Source of the DNA: Glossina fuscipes
Taxonomy: Eukaryota > Arthropoda > Insecta > Diptera > Glossinidae
Direction of reading: 5' to 3'
Length of the DNA: 64,000 nucleotides
NCBI RefSeq assembly: GCF_014805625.2
Contig: NW_023998414.1
Span: forward strand, 17,796,614-17,860,613
Shown here: piece after piece, positions 12,128-26,099 of the stretch
Numbering within the stretch: position 1 is the stretch's first letter
Layout: every line of letters starts with the position of its first letter
Program-made: the position numbers and the translations under genes
Notes under the pieces: generated by a model
Told to the model about the DNA's origin: nothing
Database searches by the model: none
The model's input: the letters and a program-made list of their open reading frames with translations, nothing else

Positions 12128-15100
12128 GTTAGTATCGCTCGTTGTTAACTAGTTTCGTTAAGCGTCAGGCAAAATAAACTTTTGAAAGAAAAAATACTGC
12201 TATTCTGAACAATTCAACTCACAATTGACGCATACGTGTATGCGTACTGGGACGAATAACATCAAATCTTTAATCTTTCTGCTCGGTCGTTACACGTCTT
12301 ATGTATGTTTGCGAAACGCGTCATAAATTTGAAACTGTACGAGAATTTTAAAAACTTCAATAAAACTACACACACGTATCCGAACACATTCTTTTAGCAT
12401 TAAAAGACAATGTGTCAGCAAAGTTGTCAACTCAAGCATATTTCTTGCTATGAAGGCGTATACACTCTATATACACACACACACACATGCTTAGAAAATT
12501 ACATATAACACAAGTGCATGCACACATTTTCAGTGCCTACGTAGAAATCTGTTTAAGAGATTCACTTCATGGCTCTAATATTAATGTATCGTAGAAAAGG
12601 GAGCCGAGTAGGCCAACAATAAACGGATTGCATTCTAGAATTGTACAAGTTACACGCGTACCCACCCACTTGTCAATTTATTTGAACGGCAACCGGTAAG
12701 GTTACCTATGCATCTAAGATGAGCCGTACCCTTGTAATCATCAGAGAGATTTTGTTATCATAGAATTTTATACGTAATCAGCAACAGTAAAACGAATGAA
12801 TATCAGCAAATCCTCAGCATACAGTCGCAAAGCTATGGTTGCTGTTAAGCGTACTGACATTAACAATTAAATACCAGAAGAATATTGAGGAATGTTTTAA
12901 TGAACGAGTAAGCGAGATGGGAAAAGGACACTGTATATCAACGAATATTTGGATGATAACTGCAACGTTTCTCTCGGTCAAATACAAATATGCCTTTGCT
13001 CTGATATCATGAGCTTAACATCCTTTGACAAACAGAGAAGTGTAATAGGGACGTTGACGCTCTTTATTCCTTTCTTCATTTTACTTGATTTGAAATTAAA
13101 TTTTGAATTAATGTGAAAGACATTTTCAAAAAGTATCTCATTTTTAACGGACGATTTAAATATAGCAAAGCCAAACCGAACGTAGAATTGAAAGTGTTTT
13201 CTGAAAATAGAAAATAGTTCGGGTGCATCGATACTTTGAAAAATATTCTATCAGTGTCATTGCTTTTTCCTCTTGATATTAATCACTTATCGGTTAGATG
13301 CGTAGGTTTGTGTACAAGTGAATTGAAATTTCCAAAGGGATAAGACAACTTACTCTTTGGTTTGCATCGAACGTGTGGAAGCTCACCTCAAAATGCCTTT
13401 TTAAAGATTACCACTGCCATGCTCGATTAAATGATCTTACTATGACCAAACTAAGTTCAAAAAAATTGCCTTAAAATCAATCGCTCACTATGCTAAAATA
13501 TTCGATATTGAAATTCGGCATGATTTGAAAACATCTCCTTCTCATCTGATTACAATGAACTTGACGTTGTTTGGAAACGAATCATTATTAGCCGCGAGGA
13601 ATGCGGCGGTCATGTAGGGTAACGTGATTCAAAGATTAGAAACCAAAAAAAAAAATCACTTCTCAAGTACAATTCAACTTCAATAACCCGCAAGACCAAC
13701 TCCAGGTGAAGTACTTGAAAAGAACGCATGCAAAATGCAAAGACTTCGAGATTACTGTCTCTGCTAATAACTAAGAAAGTTCAATCTGTTCAATCTGCTG
13801 ACGTATGCGAAATGTTTTATGAACGTCTTGGAAAGATATAATTGGAAAAATGAAAAGTAAAAAACGTGTGACCCGCTAATATCTTCAGTAGGATCTCGTA
13901 AGTTGTAGCTATCTTGAATTCTGTCGTTACTGAGAAGGCGACTCAACAGATTCATATATTCATCGTCATACATGCGAAATTGATTCAGAATCTGGCCATA
14001 ACCGATATTTGTGAAATACAATACATACATACGTTCACAATATATAGAAATTGTTAGAGCTTATTACGTTGGACGTGACATAAAGCTCATATTTGGTTAA
14101 ATGTCTTCATAAATGCGGACTATTGTCCATGATGATCCTAAAGCTTTGCTGTGTATATGAAAAAAGACTTTTTCGGCTAAAAACGTTATTTTGAAACATG
14201 AAAATGGCATTTCTTTTACCGTCAATGAAGAACGCTACAGATATCGACTTTACCGATATATGGGCTCAACAAAATGGTGCAACGGGCCATAAATTTCCAT
14301 AGCACCAACAATTTATTGCGAGAAAAGTTCAAACACCAAGTAATCTTCAAAAATGAATAGTTTGCAGCAAAGATCATGCGGAATAACTTTACTCGACTTT
14401 TCACTCCGGGGTTGGATTGAAACATTACCTTACTTAAATAAACCTCGAAACTTTAATGACGTAATTTTTCAAGATTATTCGTCTTATTAGCGAAGTAAGT
14501 GAGAGAGGTGCTTGAAAGTTGGGTTGGTTGGCTGGTACTCCAGAAGTGAATTTCTACAAAAATAAAACGGGCGTGAACCCAATTAACAAAAACACTCATT
14601 TTATGAGTCTACACAGTGTGCTGTGAACAAAAGATGATGAAGATGTTTTTTTTGAAAATACCCGCGCTATGATATCGATGTATATATTTTTCTGGTAAAT
14701 TAATATGACTCCGCCAAAGAAGTAACATAGATTTCGAGATAAGTGCCCTGTTGTTAGTTAATAATAGAAGCATCTTCTTCTTTTTTTTTTTAACCATCTT
14801 ATTATCAACTATTTCTCTTTTGGTTCACCTGTGGCACGATATTCACTAGAACTTGTTGATCTGTTCATAAGCATAACCCCATTTCTCGTCGCCAGTAATT
14901 ATTTATTTTAGACTGTTATCACTTATGGGACACGGAGAGAAGATGCGCGAGAGAAGCCCAAATCGCCGTTCAAAGTTAGTTGTATTGATCCTTTCGATAT
15001 ACCAACAATATCTATAAGGGCTGTTTAAGTCAATCGATGGTTGAGAAGTACAAGCTCTTTGTACTTGAGGTTGATGGTCTTCTGGAAAAAGATTAGTTTA

Positions 15101-15744
15101 GGACTACCACACGACTCTCATTCGAAGCTTGTGATCTTGATAAACGCTAGTTACCGTATCCTTTTTGTAAAACGCTTAATTCGTTTCACTTCATTTTTCT
15201 GCGAAAAAGTTGATGCAAATTGTTAGGTCCACAGATTTCATTCTAAGAATTGCTGACGAAAAAATTGCTTACGCAAAAAAAAATGAACAAACGCCTACTG
15301 TTATTAACCGAACAGTGCAAGTGCCTCGATATTTATGCCAGCTGTTCACAACAGTCATACCGACCCATAAAGAAGATACACTCATCCATACCATAGCGCG
15401 GCCATTTTTATAAATACCAAGCTCATATAATCTCATTAGTTTTTATCAATAGTAGTATAACTTATAATCGTCACCGAGTGTTATATAATATCACACTATT
15501 GCAACGCAAAATTCGTTTCTTACATTTAATATCAACATTTCTTAATTAGATTTGTGCATTTAGATTGTGAAGTTAATTTGAAGAAGTAAAAACAAAACTT
15601 TATTTGTAAAAGTATTTACAAAGTTTAATGAACCTAATTATCGATTATTAGTTGCAAACTGAATGGAACTGAATGGTGAAAGCAAAAGATGAAATCCATA
15701 AGTAGAAAATTTTTGGGAAAAAATAAGAAGAACGAAGGGAAGAA
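12128..15744. other. Non-coding stretch
   Basis: No recognised gene. It includes an 18-bp near-palindrome (12228-12245), a (CA)n tract (12472-12487) and a 60-codon start-less open frame at 13435-13614. Confidence 0.45.
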
Positions 15745-15825
15745 CGTATAATAAATGGCTAATGATTTACAAGAGCATTTAAATGTAAAATATAAATAAA
15801 ATATCAGAAATTCCCATCTTCTCTC

Positions 15826-15862
<37 letters not shown>

Positions 15863-15929
15863 TAATAAATGGCTAATGATTTACAAGAGCATTTAAATGT
15901 AAAATATAAATAAAATTTCAGAAATTCCC

Positions 15930-15981
<52 letters not shown>
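15745..15981. repeat. Tandem duplication of a 114-bp unit ending in a CT tract
   Basis: Unit 1 (15745-15858) and unit 2 (15859-15981) both start CGTATAATAAATGGCTAATG and continue identically for about 75 bases, with one substitution (AATATCAG versus AATTTCAG). Each then ends in a (CT)n tract of slightly different length and purity. This indicates a recent duplication, probably by slippage or unequal exchange at the CT tract. Confidence 0.92.
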
Positions 15982-15985
<4 letters not shown>

Positions 15986-17037
15986 ATTATTAACTATGAT
16001 AAGTGTTTGTTAATACCTAACTGCATATTTTACAAAGCATCATCAGGAAATCATTATTTACTTTTATAACTTTCTCCCAACACAATTTGAAATTGAATAC
16101 CTTTCCATAAAATTAAGCATTTTTCGTACGCGTTTATTTTATGAAAAATATTTAATTTTCATAAAAGCATAATGCTTCACACAGTTTTGATGATTACCGA
16201 ATATATCGTACCATCGCCACGTTATTATTTCCATCTAATATGACCATATCTTTAAATTAAGCAGCGATCAAAATCAGTTGGGAAACATAATTTAGAGAAC
16301 AAAAATAATTTCCAGTGTTGCTTTGCAGTCCTTTGTTGTTAGAGTTGGAAAATGTATAAAACATCGCTTATGCCTGCTCGAACTACTTGTTTATAAATAT
16401 TAATGCTCTTTATCGCGTGCAAGCAACAAATAACACGCATTCTTTTCAATCTATGTACGATTGTGTCATTTTTTGTTTCAACACAAATATCCTTTAATTG
16501 GACATTGACACCAACCGATCAAATGTTATTATTATATATGACATCATATATTATAATATTATCGCGTAATAATAGCAATCGCAATAGCAAATTTTCATAA
16601 TATTAGGCGCATAAATAAGTTCTGCCTATTCAAATGAAATGCTTCATGAACACTATCCGAAGAAAATAAGCGAACAATTGACGTCTGCCTGTGCATTTGT
16701 TAAGCCACTATATAAACAAAAATTATTTTCATCATTTCGACCGATGAAAGTTGGACCTAGAGCAAAGTAAAGTATGGGTTGATTTAGGGCAACTATTCAC
16801 ATCTCTTGCAAAGGCGAGGCGATTCAGATCCAAATGGCTTAAATGCTGCATATACGACCTCCATCGCTTGTTACTTTGACATGTACTGAACGATAGCGTG
16901 CAAAGAGCAAAATCTTATGCCTTACCAAGGCCAATGTCCAAGCTACTTATACCGAAAATTTGGGAATAATTTAACACATCATGTACGTTTTATGAAGCAA
17001 ACAACTCGAATGGAAATGACATCACATTTTCATATCA

Positions 17038-17217
17038 CAATATTCATAATGTGTCGTAATATGATAATGTCATAATATAAAATAATATTATATCGTAATA
17101 TCGTAACATTATAACATAATAACGTTATAATATCAACACTTAATTTCCTTATTTTCATACAATGTCATAACCTTATAATATCACAATGTCACAATATCAT
17201 AATTTCATAATATCGTA
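17038..17217. repeat. Degenerate AT-rich minisatellite (ATAATRTCAT-like)
   Basis: About 180 bases made of imperfect copies of a roughly 10-base motif (CATAATGTCG, TAATATGATA, ATAATGTCAT, ATCGTAATAT, ACAATATCAT and so on). The period is irregular and copies are diverged. Confidence 0.65.
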
Positions 17218-18430
17218 CATCTTCATTCATTTATCATATATTTTCCCCTTAGACTACGTGGATTCCTTACTTGTTCAATCACAGTGAACGCAATCGAAAC
17301 AATGTACGTAGTAATGTATTTTATATATTTACGTTCACCTTCATGTGTATAGACGGGCATATGTATACTAAGCTCTTGCTTGCTTATATATGTTTGCTAC
17401 TTTATATATACATAAATATTATAAAGGATACTTAAGTTTGGTTGCATGTGCAAGCGTAAAGAACAGGACAATTTTACATAAACATAGAAATCGAGAAACG
17501 TTTGCTTACAGATAACCGAGTGCGAAAAAACACAAGTGATTAGGGTCAATATATATCGAACAGTTTATAGTGGGCGGAGAGTCTATATATGTAAAGGTTA
17601 GAGTGGGATGAGCATTGCTTAAAAGATTATACACACAGTTACGTAGTTGACATTATATATCGGTGTGCGTTCCAATACAATATTGCATTTCGAATGGAAA
17701 GCTTCGAACGTTCGTTTGCTTACTTACTTATGTGTAAATGATTATACAGCGATGGGTCCGTTCTACAAGATAATCAAATTTAATCCGGATACAACGTCAT
17801 TATCAATTCGATACAATGAAATATTAACGATTCAAATATATAGTGGCGCAGATATCTATAAACTTACATCCACACTGATTAAGTTACCGCTTAAAACCCC
17901 GCAATTTTCCATAGATACGTTCAAATTATTAGCGTTTGCAAAGGAGCCTTTGATAAACATAACAACTCTAATACTATTATTCTAATAATTATTGTTCATT
18001 AAATTGATTACGCATTCCATGTCGCACTCAAAGTATACATATACAACTGCATTAACGGCGCAGAATGCAAGGGAAATTCTCCTATGGAAAGTATATCCAA
18101 TAATTGAATAAAAATTTTCCACTTATTTTGTTCTCTATTCTTCTTTTTAAGTGATTGTACATTTTGTTTAGTTTGTTAGTTTAATGAGTAGAGTTTTTAA
18201 ATGAATGCACAGACATGTCGTTAAGGAAAGTTTTCGTATTCCATTATAAGTGAAATAAATTATGTTGCCGAATTGAGAAAGTATCGCCCTCGACGCGCTC
18301 TTTCCGTCTCCAAAATCACTTATGCTTTTACGATTTTATGCAATAACATCATTTTTTTGGTATAATAACCGAATCGTTAACCAAAGAAGAGAGCGTTGCG
18401 ATCGATGACATCCAAGCAAATGCCTGCTTT

Positions 18431-18460
18431 CCTCTCTCTCACTCTCTCTCTCTCTCTCTC
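18431..18460. repeat. (CT)n microsatellite
   Basis: CT repeat with a single A interruption. Confidence 0.9.
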
Positions 18461-21400
18461 ATGAAATTTCATGAGAAACACACAGGAATCGATCATCACA
18501 TACATATTCGTCATACACAATTAACTGCTTAAGACTATCAATTAATAAGAGAAAGTTACTTGAGGCCCGATAGCCAAAAAAAAAAAAATTGAAATACTTT
18601 TGATACGATCTGATGATCACAATCGATTTCTTAACACGCCTTCCATGAACGGTAGAATAGTTGCATTTTCGTATACAGTTCGTTTATATTAATTGAATGA
18701 TTTTTAACTCTGCGTCACTTATTTATACTTTTTCATCAAATTTCTGCAAACACAATGCACTGACCTTTAAAACCATAGTTTTTGTTACACATTATAAATA
18801 TACAAACTTAAACCAGAATAAAATTTGCCGTATAAGCCATATTTTTTTGCCTCTTCGAAGGAACAGTGCATTGGGAGCAATTTGCGTTCTTAAAGCGATT
18901 CTCACTCTAGTACGAAATCCTAACAAAGTGCAAATCTCCAAGATACAAGTACGTGTACCCGGTTATAAAATCAATTTGCAAAAAATTCTTTTGCGACAAT
19001 TTGATCAAATGCATCCATTTCATGTTTAGTCTTTAATTTCCAAGTTCAGTTCAGTAACATACGGTTAGCCTCACACCATTTGAACAAATTATTTAAGTCG
19101 TACTCAAGGCTGGCCATACCGCTAATAGAGTTAATGAATGGAAGATTTTTATATCATTTGTCAGACAAGTGTCAGATATTTCGACTCTTCGATACAAGCA
19201 ATTAGTACATTTAGAAACATCGCAATTAGGAGCGGGCCCCTGACGGCACCGTAATAACCCTTTAATGACTTGTTACATTTAAACATATAAACAGTACTCT
19301 TTGCTTACGTTCCGGTAGATTGTTCCGAAACCACTTCACCGTGGTATCAGATAAGCCAACTTTTCTAAACTGATGTGTTCCATTTTTCCGGTTCACCAAC
19401 ATATGCGGTTTTTCATGAAATGTAAACTTTTGTATGACAACAATACATGCATGATTTTCCTTATACTATTTTGTAATAGAATTAGTTCACCAACTACGAT
19501 AGACGATATAGGGTATTACGTACTGTAGTTGTTAGTGAAAAAATATTTGCCAAAGAATCAATTAAATTGTACATTACTCATTAAATTCATCATCCCTATG
19601 CTAACTTGTGAAAAAATTCGTTAATAAGTATGCATATTAAGGGTTTGACTGACAACTGTCGCCTATTGAGCGACGAAAAAAAAGGGATACAAAACGACGC
19701 AAATTAAAACGATTGCTCGTTTATACAGACACTCGTGCCCTTTTCTTTATGCAGTTTGTTCTTTTCACGGAAGTTTTTTTTTTTTTCGTGGAGACCACTT
19801 AAAAAGGGGCTAAGTAAGAGAGGGCCAAATGAAAACAAGTAAGAAAATGATACCAGTCTGTGGCCGAATCTTTTATACCCACCCTGTTTATCTTAAAATA
19901 TAATATGTAAGTTTTTGCTGTCGTAGTCCATCGATAATGAGATAAAAATAAATTTTTTTTTCTGGTTTTTTTTCTGCTTTTATTCTCACTTTATCATCAC
20001 TTCTGATGTGTGGTGGCGGGGGAGGGGGGGGATCTAAAATATTTTGACACAGGGGCACACGCCTCGTCCATTTCTTCTCTTCTCTTCCTCCTAAAGGGAT
20101 ATTGGTTTGTATTTATTCACATACACAGGCAGAGACTTTCAGACGTGTATTTTAGAAAACTCTTACCGATTGCGAGGAGCTTTAGCTGATGGAATAGCAC
20201 CAATACATGCCAGGTTTGATAAACTTTCAACTTGTGCTATTAAGGTACTGCCACTGCTAAGCTATATAGTCATTCAGTTTCTGTCAGCTGTATTGCCTGA
20301 GCACGTCTTCTTCTTTAAAGCATCGTGCAATCTAAGGTATGCGCGCATTCAACTGCACATTATTTTTACAATGATTTGTTGAAATATTATTTCGTTTCCA
20401 TAATTTGTTTAGGAGTTATGCGAATTCTAATGAGACTACCTGCGTTACTTTCAATCTGATGGAAAACAAGTGAACATTTAAAAGAGACTGTAATGGACAC
20501 AGCTAGCGCTTCGCTTTTTATAAGGCGACGACTACAACGACAAAACTGCATGAATTGAAATTCAAATTTTGAGATCTGTGCCTTCAGTTAGTATTTTCTG
20601 TGGGCAAATATCAAAACGACGCAAAGTCAATGGACAATCTCATTGCGGACGCTTGATGGGGAATTGATGATCTTGGAGCGTTGCCAAAGGGTTTAACTGA
20701 TTGCATCATTTGGTGCTTGTATAAGAAACACGATACCAGACATACGTCGTACCATTTGCATTTACTTACTTGATTACCATCCTTCTGCTATTTCAATGGG
20801 CTTGCAATCTGTACAGTAACATTCGTCATTAGAAATTTACTATTTTACAATGATTTTTTTTTTTTTATTATATATTCTTTCCTTAATTCAATGTAAAGCC
20901 GAAGTTTACCTAAAATCTCTCTCTTATTATGATATTGAAAAAGGATTGAAAAGACGATTATCCAGTATTTTCTTTTTTACGAATTTCTTCACATTCTTCA
21001 CATCATTGCGAAAAAGGAAAAAAAAAGTGTGAGTAAGAAAAGTATTTTCAGCTAAAAACGAATATTGAATATGCTAACCTGAAATACAGAGCAATAATCT
21101 CTTGCTTAAAACTGTGTACGCATTGATGCAGCAATCTCTACAACCAAGTATTAATATTAAATGCAGTAATTCATCGTATACTGCGTACTGGCATACTTTA
21201 GCTATTATTTTGAACGCATTATGGAAATTAAGTTAGTTGATTTACGAATGCAAAACGTTTCTCGACAAATGGATAAGCGAGTAAATGGTTGGCAAATCGA
21301 GAATCGCTGTATATGGACATGAAGTCTCGCTTGCTTATCGAAAATATGTGCATCTTAATGAAAGCAAAATTTTTAATGTCATCAAAGTAACGACTGTAAG

Positions 21401-23039
21401 TGACTGTGCGGAGTCTTCCGGTGGAAGGTATATTTTTTATATCGATTATACCGTATTCAAGAGCACTTTGTTTAAGTGTAACGCACTTAGTCAACTGATA
21501 ATGTAGCTGCTGAGGTTTACCTCCAAATTACTTGTATGCATGTGCACTCTGTCAACGAACCAGCGGTGAACATGTCTTTTAAGATACGCACACACTTATA
21601 TACATATTCATGTAACATTACGTCAAGTACGGATGGGCATATGCTAGCTATATAGCGTATATATAGCGTATGGGATGCTGAAAGGGATAAACGATTCAAG
21701 TAATTCTTTATAAAAGAAAATTGCAAGCTTTCACATACATTAACTCACATAAAATCAATTTGTTTTGTTTCTATGATCAATATTAATGGAAAAAATGCAA
21801 TAACACATAAAAAAAAATGAACAAACGAAAGACACAAACACTCACTTGAGGACAATTTATTTAGCATATCAGTCTTGTGTCTTCACAAATAGCATAGTGC
21901 AACGTTGACATACTTAGTATCTTAGTAGCTATCAACAATGGGACGTTTACATCGCATCGCAAATCGTATCGGACAGGTTACGTCTTGTGATCACCCACGT
22001 TAGAGTAAATCGTTGGTGGTCATCAACTCAAACCACTATCTTATCACATACTGCAAACTAGTTTATTATTTGTAACCGTATCAATTAACCGATCGCGCCA
22101 ATGTTTCGATCGCTATTAAAATTAAGTATTTTACGTGATATTTCCAATCCGATCGGGCCCGCTTTTATAATAAAAGTTGGTGCTGCTTTTGAACAAACTT
22201 TTTGCAAAATAAAAAAACAAAATCGCGATTTTGTGTTTATTGTGGGCGGAGATTATATGCGGATGAAATCCATTCATCATGAATTGAAAATGTCTACATC
22301 AAAATTTTAAGATTTCAGCGATCATGCAGACGGACAGGCGGACCTAAGATTGACGTGATGCTCCAGAGTGCTAAGTGTTCACGGACGGTGCATACATATA
22401 TATGAATCCCTAATTTTTCTCTCCGTTCCTGCAAGTGGGAGAGCAGCAAACTAATTCAAATCGAAATGTGGCTATGATAAAAAAATTGTATGAAATTTTT
22501 AATACGTATATACAAACATATATGACTGAGCTTGAACACATTTGCTACAAATTGTTTAAAATTACTTTGTGTATTTTATAAAATTAAATTTTATAAAATT
22601 TCTTACCATCGAAGGTTGCCGGTGTATTAATTTCGTCAAAACGATTGCAACTCATACTCATATGGAAGCCCGTTATTACGATATCGACTTCAAATTTAAC
22701 AGAAACTTTGAAAACTCTTGCCTGTAGGTTAGCAGTCAAATCGATCTAAGGACACGCCTATAGCGTAACATAAATTGAGAACGTCCCTGTTCTCCAAAAC
22801 AACAAAATTCCGTTTGTCGTTCATTACTCATAAGCGAATACACAATAGGTCCGCATTTACGGATAATGGCACAGTATCTGCACAAAATTAGAAAAATTGA
22901 GTATAAAAATTACGGCCGCGTCCGAATATAATTTTCTTACTTCTTATAATCTACACCACTTGCGGTACGACGGTATATTATATTTGTGTGGATGCATATA
23001 AGAGAAGATCCTTGGAAAGGACTTGAGATAGACCCACCT

Positions 23040-23290
23040 TTTATTATATCATCTGTCCGTCTGTCCGTTTAGTTTCCGTGTGTTCAACCTACAGATCGTA
23101 ATTTTTGGGGTATTTTGATGAAATTTGCTGTGCCGGCATGTTTCGACTTGAGGACAGAAACTATTGAAAATGCATCGTATCGAACTACTTTCCCAATATA
23201 GCGCCTTATTTTGAAAAGCTCTTATATAAACGAGTGTGTTAAGCGAAGTAGTATGGGGTATTACTAATGGTATTCCTTGGCCCACTATAA
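23040..23290 (+). repeat. Dispersed repeat copy, the most complete of its family here
   Basis: Ordered blocks: CTGTCCGTCTGTCCGTTT, GTGTTCAACCTACAGATCG, GGTATTTTGATGAAATTTGC, GAGGACAGAAACTATTGAAA, and GCGCCTTATTTTGAAAAGC. The same blocks in the same order occur, more decayed, in the other copies. Confidence 0.6.
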
Positions 23291-23923
23291 CTATATATTT
23301 TTTATTTTTTTTTTTATTTCATAAGTGCACAGGCAAGACTTTGGTTAATAAAGATCTACAATTATCCGACAGTGTCTTAAAATTTTAGAAAAAACAAATT
23401 TAATAAATCCTATTTCACATTTCTCGATTAGGAGTTAGACCGTTATCCTCATAATCGTAACTTTTTAAGTAAAGTTCATCTTAGAAATAACATACTTTTA
23501 AGCGCTTTACATCGTGTTACTCAATCACTTACTTCACTTACTGTTCTCCTTTCGAACAAATTATTTTCATTTACATTTGTGAAAATCTTCGCCCGTATAT
23601 TTACTTTATTAACTTCTAGCGAAATAGCTCACTAATCCTGTTTGCGGCTGAGTTAAGGTAAAACGGATTACTGCCATTGTTTACGTTCCGCTTCCGGCGT
23701 AACAAAAACTTAGTCCACTTGATTCCCAAGTTGTACGGTAGTTGTTGTTTAATACCTCAAATGTGCCGTGTGTATCTTGAGCGTAAAAAGCAACGATAAA
23801 ATGAATTCTCTTTGGATCACAATCTCGTCGATGTTAACGTTAGTTTGTTTGTGCAAAAATCATTCTCGTATTAGAGAAAAATGAGAATACACTTACTTAT
23901 GTACACATTCACACTCACATACC

Positions 23924-23926
<3 letters not shown>

Positions 23927-23955
<29 letters not shown>
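23927..23955. repeat. Poly(A) tract
   Basis: 29 consecutive A. There is no clear retroposed sequence in front of it. Confidence 0.9.
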
Positions 23956-24010
23956 CACGTTCTGCTTTCGGAAGGAATTTAAATAATGTATACATATACA
24001 CACAGAATAC

Positions 24011-24033
24011 ATATATATATATATATATATATA
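24011..24033. repeat. (TA)n microsatellite
   Basis: Uninterrupted AT alternation of 23 bases. Confidence 0.9.
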
Positions 24034-26099
24034 AAGGTGTTTCGTTGCCAACTAAACTCGATTGAAAAGATTCTCAGCATACAAAGCAATTCATATTTCA
24101 CACGTTTTACTAGAGAAGGGCATGCATTTAAAAAGGAAATTTAAGAAAAAGTTTAAAGTTTAGAAGACAAAGCATCTTCAAAATTTCTTCCAGATATGTA
24201 TGTATGAGAAAGCCAATCAATTTAAACAAACGCCATTAAAGAGTAAAATTTCCTTATCATCCAAAAAAAGCAAAAATTTTGTCACTCAAATAAAAAATTG
24301 TACAAAAGTCCTAAAAACTCTTTCACACAATCTTGCAGTGTCAGTTGTATTAATTGTTCTAAATCGCTATGAGCGGCTAAAATGCTTCGGCCTCACTATG
24401 ACACTTTTGCTAACATATTGAGAATTTAAAAGAAAATCATTTGCGATTTTAATGAAATCTTGATTTTAGCTATCAACTTAAGCGACTGCAATATGTTCTT
24501 ATTATACATATATGATAACAGAATAAGGGAAGCAGTTTAGCCAGGTAACAAAAAATTTGCAAACCATTAGAGTTGTAATATAAATTCAGTTTGATTAGAA
24601 ACAAAAAAAAGAGGTATGATTACTATTAAAGATCATGCAAAATACGCGAACGGAAGGAAAAGTCTATGACTAACAGCGCAATGGACCAGCTATAAAAGCG
24701 AGAAGACTCTCGATTCCATGTCGGCATAAACAAGAGGCAATGCCAAATATGAGCACGTGCGAACTTAGTTAAATAACTTGCAGTGAATTATGGACTAATT
24801 AGCGAGCACAGGGACAGAGCAAATCGTCTCTGAATCCGCCCTAAGGCATAGCTAAAGAATGTGTGCTAAAATTCGCTAATAGCACATTTTACTAGCAACG
24901 TATATAACTAAACCGGAAACTTAGTTTCCTTCGATCCTGTAAGAAAAGCTAGCAAAAAAAAAAATAAAAATAAAAATAAAAATTAGACTCCGACTATCGC
25001 ATTATTTAATGCAATTCGGGACATAAAAGGACAAAGGAATACGCCTTAAAGAAAAATATCAAGCTATATGCTATACATAAATGCTACACTCTGTAGAAAC
25101 GCAATAATCAAAATGGATTAGAAAGCAAGTTCTTGCGGTTTTACAAAACTCATCCCTGCACTTACAGGAGAAAATTGACATTTTAGTCCAGCAAGATTGA
25201 TAGAACATTTGCACTATAAGCAATATAAGCAGCTCTTAGACGTTTAAGCAAAAGTCATTTTAACTTTTATACTGTAGGGCAGATCTAGCACAACGAAGGC
25301 TCTACCTGCTTTATCATCTTCCAGTCGTAACATCGATCTTGGCCACCATAATCATATCGAGCCAAGGGTGCACTTCTGTTTGTCTCCCTTTTGCTTTAAG
25401 CTGAATTTTAATGCATTAGATTTAATTGAACTAATTAGAAAACGCAGCTCTAGATAGAATTGATCATTACATTTTTGTTCAGCTTTTCAGGGGATTTGCA
25501 CTTTTCTAATAGATTTACAAACGGACCTATATATGCATTTCGTGCTATTCCCAAATGTAATCTTTTAACGATGTAATGTATGGGCAAACATGAAGATTTC
25601 TATCTCAGCCTTATGACAGTAACCATTAATATATAGGCGAATATTGCCAAAGACACCTTTCTAAATATGAAAGAAGCTTATTCACGAATATTCGCACCTT
25701 CGAACTATCGATAAAAGATGATTATAATGAGAGGTTCAAAACAAAAAAAAAAGCATAAACGCAAATCGTTTCTGCCTTTGTGTCTACATATGCTTAAGGA
25801 ATAATCGATTAAACCAAATAAGAGACCGCATGAAAATTTCATAAGCATTTCGACATTATTTGCATTATACACAATTAATAAATTACATAAAAGGAAAAAA
25901 ATTCTTATTCCATTTATTTGAGAAGAATCGTCCAATAAGCATAACAACGTTTAAATTTGAAGACAAGATATTTTTTTTTTCAACGTATCATACAACAATC
26001 AACATTTCCCATAATTCAAATTTTATTTTCTTCTTTGCCTTAAATTTAAAAACTTAAATAGAAATTCTTCATTTCTCGATAGCTACCTTATGCTCTACA

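Larger units (their letters stand above)
17218..26099. other. Non-coding stretch
   Basis: No recognised gene. Contains a (CT)n tract at 18431-18460, a G-rich run at 20012-20031, a dispersed repeat at 23040-23290, poly(A) at 23927-23955 and (TA)n at 24011-24033. Open frames of about 110 codons at 17647 and 18697 have no recognisable content. Confidence 0.45.

Noticed and set aside
17647..19029. Open frames of 112 and 110 codons on the + strand
   Set aside because: Non-ATG first codon in the first, no recognisable domains in either, and strongly composition-driven residues.
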